Below are positions 38,046-48,234 of a stretch of 64,000 bases of DNA, in pieces. The notes below the pieces were generated by a model, which saw only the letters and a list, made by a program, of their open reading frames with translations, ran no database searches and was not told where the DNA came from. Position numbers and translations under genes: made by a program. Positions within the stretch are counted from its first letter, which is position 1, and the number at the start of each line of letters is the position of its first letter. Source of the stretch: Sphingomonadales bacterium (GTDB lineage: Bacteria > Pseudomonadota > Alphaproteobacteria > Sphingomonadales > Sphingomonadaceae); the NCBI GenBank assembly GCA_016721875.1, contig JADKHG010000014.1, forward strand, positions 124,001-188,000. The letters run 5' to 3'.

Positions 38046-39220
38046 TGCGATGGGTACTCAATCTTAACATTTAGAACTCTTCGGTTCTGTACACCATCTA
38101 TCTGAATGTTCAAAACATATCCAGACCGCGCGCTACCACTTTCACCTGCCCCTCCCCGATGGAGGTTTATGTTCGCTGTCAAACCATTGCCCAATTCTAC
38201 ATTGCGTGCTTGAAATGAGCCATTCTGCTCGGAAGTGTAGTTATTCCCTACAATACCTCTGAGAGCATCTAAACCGCTACCGCTGCCTGTGTATTGGCGA
38301 GTGAAATGGGGGCCATTGGCTGTCGTGTCAATGTAGGTAGCCCTGCCTATCGCGACTTGCATCAAATCGCTTCTTATAGTTCCACCGACTGGTGATTGAC
38401 CCGACATACCTATTGCAATTCTCGCAGCGGCTGCTTCCACATAGTATGACTCAGAATAGGCAACTCTTGAGCCTGCAGAACCAAAAGCACGAAGAGTACC
38501 AGGGTCCCGATATTCAGGATCAATCCTTCTTAAATTTTCTTCCGCTTCTTCAGCTCGGCGAGCCCGAACGATTTCAGATTCCGACAACCTTGGTCCTGAA
38601 ACCGGAGGTGTAACTCGACGACGGCTATGCCCATCCGGATCCACGGCATTCACCGGATCATTCCCGACATAAGCATAGAAATTGACCTGCTCCTCATACC
38701 CAATCGGATCGGTTTGCAGGAACCGCCCCAGCGTCGGGGAGTAGATGCGGGCCTTGTAATAATACATGCCCAGCTCGGGTATCCATGCCTGCCCGGTATA
38801 TTGGAACCGCCCGATATTGTCGTCCACAGCGTTGGCCGGGGTGTTTGCTCCCTTGGGGATGCCCCATTCGTCATAGGCGTTGATCGCGACAATCTGTCCG
38901 GCGTTGAACGTCATTACCTGACCGCTCCAGGTCGTGTACGATACCACGCTGCCCTGCCAGTTGCGGTTGACCATCCGCGCGGCCATGTTGCTGGTTGAGG
39001 CGCCTTCGAACCACACCACCGGATCATCAACATCACGGCAATGCACATAGCGGCGCTGCATCGTGCCGCTGCCATCATACTCCGCTATCAGCTCATCGCC
39101 ATCATAGAGGAACCGCGTAATCGGCGTTCCGCCGCCGGTCTGGTACAAGCGACCGAGCGGATCATAACGCAGTTGCGCATTGCTGCCGCCACCGGCGCTC
39201 ACCAAGCGGTTCTCTTGCAT
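38042..39220 (-). CDS. Orphan RHS C-terminal part with toxin tip
   Basis: A 392-residue frame that begins inside the RHS core ([27 protein letters not shown]) and keeps the core end [33 protein letters not shown] plus a 200-residue tip homologous to that of locus 1 (about 70% by eye). Upstream, core sequence continues to about 39300 but is cut by a TAG where the intact gene has YVYDVENR. It has no signal peptide and no start of its own that looks natural. As with orphan rhs tips in enterobacteria, it could recombine with the complete gene at 39773 through the shared core and replace that gene's tip. Confidence 0.75.
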   Translation of the reverse strand: MQENRLVSAGGGSNAQLRYDPLGRLYQTGGGTPITRFLYDGDELIAEYDGSGTMQRRYVHCRDVDDPVVWFEGASTSNMAARMVNRNWQGSVVSYTTWSGQVMTFNAGQIVAINAYDEWGIPKGANTPANAVDDNIGRFQYTGQAWIPELGMYYYKARIYSPTLGRFLQTDPIGYEEQVNFYAYVGNDPVNAVDPDGHSRRRVTPPVSGPRLSESEIVRARRAEEAEENLRRIDPEYRDPGTLRAFGSAGSRVAYSESYYVEAAAARIAIGMSGQSPVGGTIRSDLMQVAIGRATYIDTTANGPHFTRQYTGSGSGLDALRGIVGNNYTSEQNGSFQARNVELGNGLTANINLHRGGAGESGSARSGYVLNIQIDGVQNRRVLNVKIEYPSQ

Positions 39221-39300
39221 CTAGACATAGCTGTTGACACCGTCCCCGGTCAGGTTGCCGTTCAGATCATAGCTGAACGTCGCAGGGCCTGCACTGATAT
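38650..39300 (-). repeat. Direct repeat of RHS core (second copy at 40285-40945)
   Basis: About 650 bases of the orphan are nearly identical to the core end of the complete RHS gene, most closely between 38880-39040 and 40540-40700, where I see almost no difference. Both copies face the same way 1.6 kb apart, so homologous recombination would delete the intervening toxin and lipoprotein genes and fuse the core to the orphan tip. Confidence 0.8.
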
Positions 39301-39419
39301 GCTGAATGATTGGAATAATTTTGGTGTTAAGTAAACTGTCACGGGAATTCAACAGCAACACAATACAGATGTCAGGATTAAAAATGTTTAAGCTGATAAG
39401 CTGTTAATACAATAATAAT

Positions 39420-39776
39420 TCATTCTACGCAATCGACGCTTTTCGCTTCAATCAATTTTTTAACGAGAACAACATTTCTTCCTTCGTTGTTTTTGTTATC
39501 AGTTACAAGTCCAATAATACGCATTTTAATGCAAACACTATCTCTAATGTCATAATTTTTTATTATTCGATTCAAAACATTGTTTTCGTATTCGTTTTCC
39601 ATTTTCAGAGAATAGTACGAACCAGAATCTTCTAAAAAATAACTATATTCAAATACTCTAAGTATGCCATGCATTTCAATACATTCGTTTTTAATAAGAG
39701 CGGTATTTACACTCTTATTACAACAAAGCAAAAACAATGCAGAGCCTAAAGTTGCCAAAGCGCCAATTTTATTCAT
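39420..39776 (-). CDS. Small lipoprotein-like protein, possible immunity protein for RHS locus 2
   Basis: 118 residues from ATG 39776, overlapping the RHS stop as ATGA (the frame is open from 39797). [22 protein letters not shown] is a signal with Cys residues at positions 18-19 that could be lipidated, though the lipobox is not ideal. The mature part is about 95 residues, strand-rich ([50 protein letters not shown]). An exported immunity protein suggests the cognate tip acts in the periplasm, fitting a peptidase-like tip. AT-rich compared with the RHS genes. The family is not known to me. Confidence 0.6.
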   Translation of the reverse strand: MNKIGALATLGSALFLLCCNKSVNTALIKNECIEMHGILRVFEYSYFLEDSGSYYSLKMENEYENNVLNRIIKNYDIRDSVCIKMRIIGLVTDNKNNEGRNVVLVKKLIEAKSVDCVE

Positions 39777-42469
39777 TTTGAGCCTCTCATGGTGCACGAT
39801 GACGAGGTTTGTCCATCACACGCCGCTGAGAAAGATCTTTTAGCTTGCGTCACCGGATCGACAGGATCACGTCCAACCAAGGGACTATACTCGTTCTGTG
39901 CTGCGTAAGCACTGATTTCCTGGGCCATTCTCTCCTCGCCCGTTTTAAGAGGGCCAAAAATCGAATCTCTTAAAGCATGATCTCCATCGTGAATTATGAC
40001 TTCTCCGCCCATTGCGATATTGCCAATTATATTTGGATTGATAGAGATAGTGGATTCTCCCGATTTTGTATTTTCAACGGAATTAAAAGCGGCAGGAGTC
40101 TTCAATTGGTAGTCTACTACGAACGCCTGCCCCTTCCCAATCGGTCCAAGGAAATCTAGGACGGCCTGAGCATTAACCACATCCATCGGTTCAGCCTTTG
40201 CAACAGCGTCATGCGCGAATGTAACGTAAGCGGATACTATTAAACATCCCGCCGGGTCCCCGCGACAGGTTTCCCTCCCACTCGGATCCACCGCATTGAC
40301 CGGATCATTCCCGACATAAGCATAAAGATTGACCTGATCCTCATAGCCGATCGGATCGGTCTGCATAAACCGGCCCAGCGTGGGTGAATAGATGCGCGCC
40401 TTGTAATAATACATGCCCAGCTCGGGTATCCACGCCTGCCCGGTATATTGGAACCGTCCGATATTGTCGTCGGCGGCGTTGGCCGGGGTGTTTGCGCCCT
40501 TGGGGATGCCCCATTCGTCATAGGCGTTGATCGCAACAATCTGTCCGGCGTTGAACGTCATTACCTGACCGCTCCAGGTCGTGTACGATACCACGCTGCC
40601 CTGCCAGTTGCGGTTGACCATCCGCGCGGCCATGTTGCTGGTTGAGGCGCCTTCGAACCACACCACCGGATCATCGACATCGCGGCCATGCACATAGCGG
40701 CGCTGCATTATACCGGTAAGGTCATACTCCGCGATCAGCTCGTCACCATCATAGAGGAACCGCGTAATCGGCGTTCCGCCGCCGGTCTGGTACAAGCGGC
40801 CCAGCGGATCATAGCGCAGTTGCGCATTGCTGCCGCCACCGGCACTGACCAGGCGGTTTTCGACATCATATACATAGCTGTTCACGCCGTCCCCGGTCAG
40901 GTTGCCGTTCAGGTCATAGGCGAATGTCGCAGGACCTGCGCTTTCATATTGGTTGAGGCCATTGACCGTATAGTTGCGCAGCACCGTTTCCGCACTGGTC
41001 CAGGCATAGGCATCGTTGCTGGTCGTGCGCGTTGCGATCTGGTTCGACGGGTTATAGGTAAAGCTATAGCTGACATCATAGGTCGCGAGATAGGGATCGT
41101 TGCTGCGCGATTGCAGCCGTCCCGAAGGCTCATACACAAAGTTTGTTGTCGTGCCGTTGCGCTGCTGTGAGAGGCTGCCCTGCTTGTTATAGACATAGAC
41201 AACCATCTTCGCGTCATTCGCACGCCAGATTTCAGTGGCGCGGTCCAGCCCGTCATAGACAGTGTTGAACTCGGCCCCGTCGGGATGCGTCACCCGTGTA
41301 CGGTTGCCATTCTTGTCATGCAGATAGCTGATGGCGCGGCTCACCCCGTCAAGCTTCTGCGTTGTGCTTTTCAGCCGACCGAAGCCGTCATAGTCGCTCT
41401 CTACCCCTTCATTGGTGGCGGCATGGCCGTCAAAACGCGCATAAAGCTGAAGCCCACGCAGATCATAACCATAAAAGACATCGCGCTTGAGCGTCGCCGC
41501 AAGATCGGTGCGCAAACCAGTAGCATCAATGTCCTTCCTTATGTTGCGATTAAGCCCATCATAATCATAGGCAATGACGGTGCCGTCGCGTTTGACCAGA
41601 CGGGCGCGGTTGCCATTGTGGTCATAGCTGTATTTTTCGCAATCATCGCCCGCACTGCGCCCATCAACGGGGCCGGTCATGCCATTCACCTCGGCAATGG
41701 TACCGATGGTGCAGTTGGCTGAGACCGTGCCATTGGTCTTACCCGGAAAGCGCCAGGCAACCATCCGGTCATAGCCGTCATAGGCATAAGTGGCGAGATT
41801 GCCATTGGCGTCCTTCACCGTCTTCTGCTTGCCATTGTCGGTGTAGGTATAGGTCACATAGTCTTGCACCAGTGGCGTACCCACTGCCTTTTGCACCCGC
41901 AACAGCTGCCCTGCCGCATCATAATGATTTTTGGTGATACGGTCCGGGCCGTCATTCCCCTCTGTCCCCAAATCGCAGGCGCTTGCGGGAAGGCTCGTAA
42001 AATAGACCGCCGGATTCATCCTTAGCGCGGTACATTCCAGTCGGTTCCGACTGTCATAGCTATATTGTGTCAGGCTGGTTTCTGCCCCGTCCCGTCCCCT
42101 CGCAATCGTCTTGATCTTGCGATCAAACGCATCGTAAACCGATTCTTCGCTGTTGAAGACGGAAAAGTCGCTCCACGCAGAAGGTGCAACCTCGGTTGCC
42201 TGCCACGCATCCAGCGTCCCTGTCTCGACCAACGTCGGTCTGCCCGCCGCATCATAAGTCGTCCGGGTCGCCAGAAATTTGAGCACACCCGCACCATCCG
42301 GATCGGCCGAAATCGTCCCGACCGTCCGACCCAGCGCGTCATAGCGTGTTGCAGAGGTAAAGGGCGACGCCGCGCTCTGCGCAAAGGCGGCTCCCGCCCC
42401 GCCCGCTGCCGCCATCGCAGCCAGACCCAGCGCCAGCCCGCGCACCACCCTTCCCAACCGCCTAATCAT
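39773..42469 (-). CDS. RHS repeat protein with putative metallopeptidase-like tip (RHS locus 2, gene 3)
   Basis: 898 residues from ATG 42469 (GTG 42475 is also in frame). It has a Sec signal (AGAAFAQ near residue 33), many YD repeats and the core end [33 protein letters not shown]. The 165-residue tip is unrelated to that of locus 1: [19 protein letters not shown] then [18 protein letters not shown] recalls zinc peptidases with a His-x-x-x-His helix and a downstream Glu, although Asp replaces the usual catalytic Glu (HDGDH). The lipoprotein-like gene at 39420 overlaps its stop. The start overlaps the true stop of the upstream RHS gene. Confidence 0.82.
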   Translation of the reverse strand: MIRRLGRVVRGLALGLAAMAAAGGAGAAFAQSAASPFTSATRYDALGRTVGTISADPDGAGVLKFLATRTTYDAAGRPTLVETGTLDAWQATEVAPSAWSDFSVFNSEESVYDAFDRKIKTIARGRDGAETSLTQYSYDSRNRLECTALRMNPAVYFTSLPASACDLGTEGNDGPDRITKNHYDAAGQLLRVQKAVGTPLVQDYVTYTYTDNGKQKTVKDANGNLATYAYDGYDRMVAWRFPGKTNGTVSANCTIGTIAEVNGMTGPVDGRSAGDDCEKYSYDHNGNRARLVKRDGTVIAYDYDGLNRNIRKDIDATGLRTDLAATLKRDVFYGYDLRGLQLYARFDGHAATNEGVESDYDGFGRLKSTTQKLDGVSRAISYLHDKNGNRTRVTHPDGAEFNTVYDGLDRATEIWRANDAKMVVYVYNKQGSLSQQRNGTTTNFVYEPSGRLQSRSNDPYLATYDVSYSFTYNPSNQIATRTTSNDAYAWTSAETVLRNYTVNGLNQYESAGPATFAYDLNGNLTGDGVNSYVYDVENRLVSAGGGSNAQLRYDPLGRLYQTGGGTPITRFLYDGDELIAEYDLTGIMQRRYVHGRDVDDPVVWFEGASTSNMAARMVNRNWQGSVVSYTTWSGQVMTFNAGQIVAINAYDEWGIPKGANTPANAADDNIGRFQYTGQAWIPELGMYYYKARIYSPTLGRFMQTDPIGYEDQVNLYAYVGNDPVNAVDPSGRETCRGDPAGCLIVSAYVTFAHDAVAKAEPMDVVNAQAVLDFLGPIGKGQAFVVDYQLKTPAAFNSVENTKSGESTISINPNIIGNIAMGGEVIIHDGDHALRDSIFGPLKTGEERMAQEISAYAAQNEYSPLVGRDPVDPVTQAKRSFSAACDGQTSSSCTMRGSK
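40285..40945 (-). repeat. Direct repeat of RHS core, copy inside the complete gene
   Basis: This is the partner of 38650-39300. It spans the core from the SYVYDVENR segment to NAVDP. Identity drops at the tip boundary, as expected for tip exchange. Confidence 0.75.
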
Positions 42470-44516
42470 GGGCACACCGCCACATTGGCCGAAGGCTTCG
42501 TCTCCGATATGCGCTCGCCAAAATAATTATACTGATAGCAGGTGCGCAGAGTCTCCAACTGTCCGGCGTTGTTTTTGCGGTCACGGCAACACCGCGCAAC
42601 CGGAGATTGTTAAGGCCAGTGGTTGGCCCATAATCATAGGTCGTGACAACCTCATCGAGCGTTCCTGCGCAGGCCGTCGTGCTGATGCACGAGGAAGACT
42701 GAGTGAGCAAGGATATGGGCGGGCCTGCAGCTACCACCGCGCCATTCTGATCCTTTATATAAGCGGTCCGCATCGTATATGTATTTGTGACTTTGGGACG
42801 TGGCGCACCGACAGTCGGTGCAGGCTTGGTCTCGGTCAACACTTGTCCGCGATCATTGTAACTATATTCGGTAATATTGCCCTTGGGGTCGGTTATCTTC
42901 AAAGGCTTGTTGCACCGCGCCTGCGTTGCCGGTGTGCATTCCGGCTCATATTCGTAAAGCGTCTCTTGATCGGGGAGACCGGAGCCGGGCTTGGGCCGTA
43001 CGATGGTTTTTACGATATTGAATCGGGCATCATGTTCGTTGTAAACGATATTCCCTTCAGGAGAGATTGATCCCACGGCCTCTTCTAACGGATTGAAAAT
43101 AAGTTCTGTTTTTCTATTCAAGGCATCGGAAACATATAACAATCTCCGTCTACTGGAACCAAATGTACTTTCAGGTTTCAGAGTATATGATTTGATACCA
43201 GTTTGTCCGGATATCGTTTGTTGGATAGTAAGATAATAGGACCCGCCCGGAGATGCATCTGGATCGCCCGTGATGTTTTGAGGGAGAGGCTGCATATTAG
43301 ATCGTTGTTCAATCATCATATTTACAGAATCCATCAAAGCCTGTTGTGTCTCAAGCCGCATGCAAGCAAGATAGTCCCCGCCCAGACAGTCTGAATTCAA
43401 CCATGAGTGCTCAATAGAATACAAAAACCCAGCTCTTATTGTTGCAAGCTGTTGCTCTACGGGCGGTTCAATTTCTCTTCCATATGGATAATATTGTGTA
43501 TACTCATAATTAGATGTTATTCCATATTTTGTAATAGAAATAACCCTTATATCATCATGCGTATCTACATTAGGATCGATATTATTATAGTTTAATGTTA
43601 ATGACTCGGCAGAATGGCCCGGATAAGTGACTCCAACAATATATTTCTCTGTCAAATTCAATATATTAGATGAGTTATTTGAGCCTTGATGAGGTCTTGT
43701 TCTTTTCGCAGTTTTCGGAATCCATCGTAATGTTGTTATTCCACCATTTGCATCTGTAATGCTTGTTGTACCTGAGCTTTGCGAGCTTACAATGTTTGCC
43801 GAACGCAATTGAGTCAAATTCGAGCAAGAGCCTGTCGTATTCGAATCACAATAATCAATAGACAAATTAACAGCCTGTATCGAAGGTCCGGATATTTTAA
43901 GCATATATCCAAAATTATTTTTCCTATATTTTTGACCTTCTAAAACCGTCTCTCTTCCATCCGGAAACTCAATTTTTGTTTTTGCTCCATCAAACGTAAT
44001 TTTTATACCATTCTTATCTATAAAGATATACTGACTCTGAGTTTTTAGTAATGTGGCCGGACTAGTATCCAAAAAATATTCTGGCGTGCACGCACTATAA
44101 GAACACTCAAAGGTTTGAGACCCTCCAAAATAGCTGATCGTAACTTTCTGTAAATTTGGATTAATTGCTTCGGGCAAGGGGTTATTATAATCGCCAACCG
44201 GATATGAAAACAAATGCGGCACGTTCGTATTTTCGGAAGTGAAATCAGCTGACAATTTTGTTTCTGCCCATGCTGGATTTCGTACATCATTTACAACCAC
44301 ATTTAAGTCGGAATCCCCACCGCCAACCGCAATTATTTCATGCGATTGCCAGTGAAACCGGCCTGTTTTGCGCTCAAGACCAAATTCATCAACAGCAGGT
44401 TCATTCACCTCGGTCGGCGCAACTTGCGCCTTTACCGGAGATGCTGCAGTCCCGACCACCATAGCCAAGACCGAAACCGCACACGTCGCTCGAAAATTAT
44501 TGACCCCGCCTGGCAT
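42462..44516 (-). CDS. RHS/YD-repeat protein without toxin tip (RHS locus 2, gene 2)
   Basis: A 684-residue homologue of the gene at 31288, with a Sec signal (to about residue 31, VKAQ) and a non-repeat N-terminal domain followed by YD repeats ([35 protein letters not shown]). The last 30 residues look like a wrong frame: after an A5 run near 42580 another frame gives [24 protein letters not shown] and a TGA at 42466, matching ISETPP..AICP of the paralogue and overlapping the next gene's ATG as ATGA. One missing A explains it. The N-terminal third is AT-rich and diverges from the locus 1 protein. Confidence 0.8.
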   Translation of the reverse strand: MPGGVNNFRATCAVSVLAMVVGTAASPVKAQVAPTEVNEPAVDEFGLERKTGRFHWQSHEIIAVGGGDSDLNVVVNDVRNPAWAETKLSADFTSENTNVPHLFSYPVGDYNNPLPEAINPNLQKVTISYFGGSQTFECSYSACTPEYFLDTSPATLLKTQSQYIFIDKNGIKITFDGAKTKIEFPDGRETVLEGQKYRKNNFGYMLKISGPSIQAVNLSIDYCDSNTTGSCSNLTQLRSANIVSSQSSGTTSITDANGGITTLRWIPKTAKRTRPHQGSNNSSNILNLTEKYIVGVTYPGHSAESLTLNYNNIDPNVDTHDDIRVISITKYGITSNYEYTQYYPYGREIEPPVEQQLATIRAGFLYSIEHSWLNSDCLGGDYLACMRLETQQALMDSVNMMIEQRSNMQPLPQNITGDPDASPGGSYYLTIQQTISGQTGIKSYTLKPESTFGSSRRRLLYVSDALNRKTELIFNPLEEAVGSISPEGNIVYNEHDARFNIVKTIVRPKPGSGLPDQETLYEYEPECTPATQARCNKPLKITDPKGNITEYSYNDRGQVLTETKPAPTVGAPRPKVTNTYTMRTAYIKDQNGAVVAAGPPISLLTQSSSCISTTACAGTLDEVVTTYDYGPTTGLNNLRLRGVAVTAKTTPDSWRLCAPAISIIILASAYRRRSLRPMWRCAHD

Positions 44517-44574
44517 TCATTATCCCCGATTTCCGGATTTATCATTCAACGTCCTTGTTAGTCGACACTCCAGT

Positions 44575-44832
44575 TCAGCCCGGAGGAGGCGGACATGCGG
44601 TACCGGGAGTTCCGCCAGCACCCGTCGTGGACTGACAGGTCCGGTTGCCCGCCGGATCATAGTTGGTTTTGACTTCTTGTCCGTTGGTCGGACCACCCGA
44701 TTTGGTCGTCTGTTTCAAACGCCCCAGCGCATCATATTTGTGGGTCACAGTTTCGGCTGCCTGAAGCGGTACTGCCGTCATTGCATAAGCAATCACCGAT
44801 ACGCCAAGTGCGAGTTTACGATTGGTACGCAT
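44575..44832 (-). CDS. Small secreted YD-repeat protein (RHS locus 2, gene 1)
   Basis: 85 residues from ATG 44832, just after GAGGAGGGG. MRTNRKLALGVSVIAYAMTA starts a Sec signal (cut near LQAAE). A single YD repeat (HKYDALGRLKQTTKSGG ... TNYDPAGNRTCQ) is followed by CPPPPG and a stop. The locus 1 paralogue at 30550 has the same layout, but its proline run continues for about 41 residues and leads into a cadherin-like domain. Here the gene appears cut at the proline tract. It leads the minus-strand RHS set, 58 bases before the next gene. Confidence 0.68.
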   Translation of the reverse strand: MRTNRKLALGVSVIAYAMTAVPLQAAETVTHKYDALGRLKQTTKSGGPTNGQEVKTNYDPAGNRTCQSTTGAGGTPGTACPPPPG

Positions 44833-45001
44833 GTCCCCTCCTCTTGCTGAAAGAGAAAGCATCATGAAATTACAATATTGTCAATTGCTACCGGTGCATT
44901 TTACATGTCATCGATGCGATAATTATTGCTGACATAAATGATAGTATTTCACTTAACTGACTTTACTCTCGACTGCCACTGTAAATAAAGCATTGGTCGC
45001 A

Positions 45002-45058
45002 TTGCGCTTCGCGGGGATGGATGCGTAGTATAGTACCCGACCATTGTTGATGGTCGGG
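45002..45058 (+). promoter_or_regulatory. Candidate promoter with palindromic operator before the recombinase cassette
   Basis: TTGCGC (45002-45007) and TAGTAT (45026-45031) with an 18-base spacer resemble a sigma-70 promoter. CCCGACCAT (45036-45044) and ATGGTCGGG (45050-45058) form a perfect nine-base inverted repeat just downstream, where a repressor would block transcription. Evidence is by pattern only. Confidence 0.4.
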
Positions 45059-45112
45059 CCTTGGTCAGTAGGGGCGGCATGGTGCTGCACCTCAAAAACC
45101 AAGGACAGTGAA

Positions 45113-45361
45113 ATGACAAAATCCAAATCTGCAAGTACGGACATTGTAACTGCTGGCTTGCCACGCGAGACCAAGTCGACGAAATTGCTCACCCTCCTTC
45201 AAACCGGAACCGGCGCAAGTCTTGAAGAGATGGTCGAGGTGACCGGCTGGCAATCGCACACCGTGCGCGCCGCGATGACCGGCTTTCGCAAGAAGGGCCA
45301 TATCATCAACAAACATGTCGAGGGTAACACGACAGTCTGGTCAGTGAAGCCTGCCGCATGA
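45113..45361 (+). CDS. DUF3489 domain protein
   Basis: 82 residues from ATG 45113 (an upstream ATG at 45044 would run through the operator-like palindrome). The pattern TKLLTLLQTGTGASLEEMVEVTGWQSHTVRAAMTGFRKKGHII is the DUF3489 winged-helix-like domain that accompanies serine recombinases in alphaproteobacteria. It probably binds DNA and controls the cassette or assists the recombinase; the role is not established. Its stop overlaps the start of the DUF2924 gene by ATGA, so the three genes form one translationally coupled unit. Confidence 0.85.
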   Translation: MTKSKSASTDIVTAGLPRETKSTKLLTLLQTGTGASLEEMVEVTGWQSHTVRAAMTGFRKKGHIINKHVEGNTTVWSVKPAA

Positions 45362-45780
45362 GCAAGGCTAAAAAGCAAGCTGGCGTCCGAGCTGAAGTCG
45401 CCAGCCTTCAATCGATGACACTGGTCGAGCTTCGGACATACTGGGAGGCGCGCTTCGGCGCGCCGCCCAAACAGCGATCGGTAGATTTGCTGCGCCGTGT
45501 GCTTGCATGGCGATTACAGGCCGAGGCTTTTGGCGGACTGGATGCAGCCACGGTTCGATTGTTGGGGAGCGAACGGACATTGATTATGGTCGCCGAGCAA
45601 GCAGGCACAAGATTGGCGCGCGACTATGCCGGACGGCGTCATGAGGTCGTGATACTTGAAGAGGGCGTGCTTTATGATGGCGAGAGCTATGGCAGCCTGT
45701 CGGAGGTCGCGCGGATCATAACCGGCCAGCGCTGGAACGGACCGCGCTTCTTTGGCCTGCGGCGCGAGAATGTCCGATGA
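45358..45780 (+). CDS. DUF2924 domain protein
   Basis: A 140-residue DUF2924 protein. Typical landmarks are LVELRTYWEARFGAPPKQRSVDLLRRVLAWRLQAEAFGGL, then GTRLARDYAGRRHEVVILEEGVLYDGESYGSLSEVARIITGQRWNGPRFFGLR, where the last part is the conserved RWNGPRFFGL box. In prophage-like cassettes of alphaproteobacteria it lies between DUF3489 and a large serine recombinase, as here, with ATGA overlaps on both sides. The biochemical role is unknown; a recombination directionality or DNA-binding function is a guess. Confidence 0.9.
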   Translation: MSKAKKQAGVRAEVASLQSMTLVELRTYWEARFGAPPKQRSVDLLRRVLAWRLQAEAFGGLDAATVRLLGSERTLIMVAEQAGTRLARDYAGRRHEVVILEEGVLYDGESYGSLSEVARIITGQRWNGPRFFGLRRENVR

Positions 45781-47243
45781 AACCGTTGCGCTGCGCTATC
45801 TATACAAGGAAATCGACCGAAGAAGGACTGGAGCAGGAGTTCAACAGCCTTGATGCCCAACGGGCATCTTGTGAAGCCTATGTTCTCAGTCAGGCTGGCG
45901 AAGGCTGGACATTGCTTCCCCAGCATTATGATGATGGCGGTTGGTCAGGCGGCAATATGGAACGTCCCGCCCTTAAAAGCCTTTTAAAAGCCATTTCAGA
46001 AGGGCGTATTGATGTTGTTGTGGTCTATAAGGTTGATCGCCTCACCCGCAGCCTGATGGACTTTGCCCGTATTGTAGAAACATTTGATGGGCATGGGGTG
46101 TCGTTTGTGAGCGTCACCCAAGCGTTCAACACCACCAGCAGCATGGGGCGGCTTACATTAAATGTGCTGCTGTCCTTTGCCCAGTTTGAGCGCGAGGTGA
46201 CCGGCGAGCGCATCAGAGACAAGATTGCTGCCTCGAAAGCTCGCGGGATATGGATGGGTGGCAATTTGCCACTCGGCTATGATGTCAACGACAGGAAGCT
46301 GTTCATTGTCGAGGAAGAGGCTGAGCTCGTCCGGCACATTTATTCGCGCTATATCGAACTTGGATCGGTTCTGCCACTGGTGAGAGAACTTGATGCATCA
46401 GGCAAACGCACCAAGCGCTGGACCTCAAGCCGAGGCAATGTGCGGGGAGGATACCGGTTCAGCTGCGGGGCTATCTATCACATTCTTTCCAACCGCATCT
46501 ATCTGGGTGAAATAGTCCACAAAGGAAAAGCGCATAAGGGCGAGCATCAGCCCATCATATCGCAGGAACTATTTGATGCGGTGGCATCCAGCCTCGCTGG
46601 CAATCGCGTCAAGCGGGTAAAGCGCAACGAGAAGGCCACAGCCTCGCCACTGACCGGCAAATTGTTCGATCCTGACAATCTTCCTATGCGGCCAACCTTT
46701 GGACATGGTCGGGGCAAGCGCATCTATCGCTATTATGTGAGCGAGACGTTGCTTCCAGCTGGACGGACGGCCCAGAGTCACAACCAAAAAGGCACAAGGC
46801 TCTCAGCATCGCGGCTGGAGAGCGTTCTGGGCGCTAGTCTGCTGCCGCTTATGCCAACAGGCGGCGATGCGGAGGCTGTGTTCAAGGCCATCGCTCGTAT
46901 CCGCGTAAAAGACACGCAGCTGAGGGTCAGGCTCGAACTCGCCGCACTCCTTGGCGAAGACGAGATTGATGATGATGTGCTTGACCGAGCACGGCAAATA
47001 GATCCAGCCGCAGCGATCGATGGGCATCATCTTATTGTTAGCATCGCCAGCAGCGCTGTGCGGCGTGGGAGCGAGCTGTCAGCACCTGACCACCTAACTA
47101 GCGATACCGAGCGGCGGCGATTGCTGGCAGACCTCATCCACAAATCACATGGGCAACTCAAGAAGCTCCATGCGTCGCCGCTCTATCCCGAGGACAACGC
47201 CCATATGACAGCTCCCATCAACGAATGGGGCGAAGGCGGGTGA
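45777..47243 (+). CDS. Large serine recombinase (resolvase family)
   Basis: A 488-residue site-specific recombinase. CAIYTRKSTEEGLEQEFNSLDAQ holds the nucleophilic Ser (S in RKS), followed by VVYKVDRLTRSLMDFA with the catalytic Arg residues of the resolvase domain, and then the recombinase domain (LPLGYDVNDRKL, HILSNRIYLGEIVHKG) and a zinc-ribbon-like part with few Cys. The final helix-turn-helix segment of homologues is missing here, and its distal end appears in the next small frame (47240-47383). Whether it is active is doubtful. It is the last gene of the DUF3489-DUF2924 unit. Confidence 0.92.
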   Translation: MKPLRCAIYTRKSTEEGLEQEFNSLDAQRASCEAYVLSQAGEGWTLLPQHYDDGGWSGGNMERPALKSLLKAISEGRIDVVVVYKVDRLTRSLMDFARIVETFDGHGVSFVSVTQAFNTTSSMGRLTLNVLLSFAQFEREVTGERIRDKIAASKARGIWMGGNLPLGYDVNDRKLFIVEEEAELVRHIYSRYIELGSVLPLVRELDASGKRTKRWTSSRGNVRGGYRFSCGAIYHILSNRIYLGEIVHKGKAHKGEHQPIISQELFDAVASSLAGNRVKRVKRNEKATASPLTGKLFDPDNLPMRPTFGHGRGKRIYRYYVSETLLPAGRTAQSHNQKGTRLSASRLESVLGASLLPLMPTGGDAEAVFKAIARIRVKDTQLRVRLELAALLGEDEIDDDVLDRARQIDPAAAIDGHHLIVSIASSAVRRGSELSAPDHLTSDTERRRLLADLIHKSHGQLKKLHASPLYPEDNAHMTAPINEWGEGG

Positions 47244-47383
47244 CGATTGGATTGCTGGCGCCAGATATTCAGAAGATGTTGCTGCAGGGTAAGGCGCCGC
47301 TGCACATAACGCCCGATGTGCTGTTGAATTCGGACATTCCGATGGATTGGGACGAGCAGCGGCGGATGTTTGGGATGGGGTGA
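47240..47383 (+). pseudogene. Detached C-terminal piece of the serine recombinase
   Basis: From GTG 47240 (overlapping the recombinase stop) 47 residues read VTIGLLAPDIQKMLLQGKAP and then LNSDIPMDWDEQRRMFGMG. This matches the LAPDI...I..G.QP....L.....LPLDW.EQ+..LGF ending of homologous serine recombinases. The preceding helix-turn-helix is lost, so a deletion plus a frame change has separated it. Confidence 0.7.
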
Positions 47384-47917
47384 ATGGCTGCTTTGTTGGA
47401 CATTCCGACCGGAGACCCAATTCTGCGATTTAGAGACAATATGCTTGGAGGACCAAAGCGGAATCGCCACTCAGTACAAAGTTGAGCAATTATTTAATAC
47501 AATTAAATACTTAAGTGACAAAATCAGGGGAAACAGTGTGATTTTCTGACCGCTTTTAAGCCCCCATTCACACGCAACCCGCCACACTCATGGGCTAAGT
47601 TGAAAGTTGCGGATCCACCATTCGTTGCTCAGCTTATGACAACCGAACGCCCCTGTTGAGATTGTCATCGATCCCGGCTCAAAGGCAGTTGAAACACTGC
47701 ACGCCGTTTCGTTTCTCCAGCATTGAAAATATCGAACAAAAGTCTCCAAACCGTCACGGCTCATTCTGCACCAGAGACTCTGGCCAAAAACCCGCAGAAT
47801 TCCTCAGGAAAGAGTCTCATCAGAGACCGGAGAACTGCCTTTTTTCGAGCCAAAAGTGGCGCGTTTCCGCGACACCCCGCTTCAAGCTAAGTTATTGTTT
47901 TTCCAAGGAAAAATGTC
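47384..47917. other. Intergenic region between recombinase remnant and tRNA-Cys
   Basis: About 530 bases with no supported gene on either strand. It contains scattered GAGACT-type motifs (47755-47830) that may be left from an integration event. The tRNA-Cys 3' end lies at its right edge. Confidence 0.4.
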
Positions 47918-47991
47918 TGGAGGCCCGAGCCGGAATCGAACCGGCGTGCAAGGATTTGCAGTCCTCTGCGTCACCACTCCGCCATCGGGCC
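47918..47991 (-). tRNA. tRNA-Cys (anticodon GCA)
   Basis: 74 bases with encoded CCA. Acceptor GGCCCGA pairs perfectly with TCGGGCC, the anticodon stem-loop is AGGACTGCAAATCCT, and the T arm is GCCGGTTCGATTCCGGC. Its 3' end points to the recombinase cassette, a plausible integration site. Confidence 0.95.
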
Positions 47992-48176
47992 TCGCGCAAT
48001 GGCCCGCAAAGGGCCAATTGGTGGTGTGAGGCGCGTCCCTAGCGATTCATTTTCGTCAGCGCAATCGGGATTTGGCCTGATAAAGCCTCCTCCATGCCGT
48101 TCGCCCCGTAAAATTCGGTCTTTCGTAGGAATCCCGCTTTGACTTTGGGTTTGCGCTGATTAGAAGGTGGCAGAAC

Positions 48177-48202
48177 AACTGTATTGCAGTTGCAATACAG
48201 TT
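48177..48202. promoter_or_regulatory. Perfect 12-bp inverted repeat, operator candidate
   Basis: AACTGTATTGCA (48177-48188) and TGCAATACAGTT (48191-48202) are exact complements two bases apart. The site lies 33 bases before the likely pcm start and resembles a dimeric repressor operator (TetR/GntR-like spacing). It could control the pcm-tolC-popZ set. Confidence 0.55.
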
Positions 48203-48234
48203 ATGCCAAGTTTATGCAGGCAATGGGTTTCAAA

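Noticed and set aside
44949..45192. Minus-strand frame of 79 codons before the recombinase cassette
   Set aside because: It is antisense to the DUF3489 start and runs through the promoter-like palindrome; no motif or ribosome-binding site.
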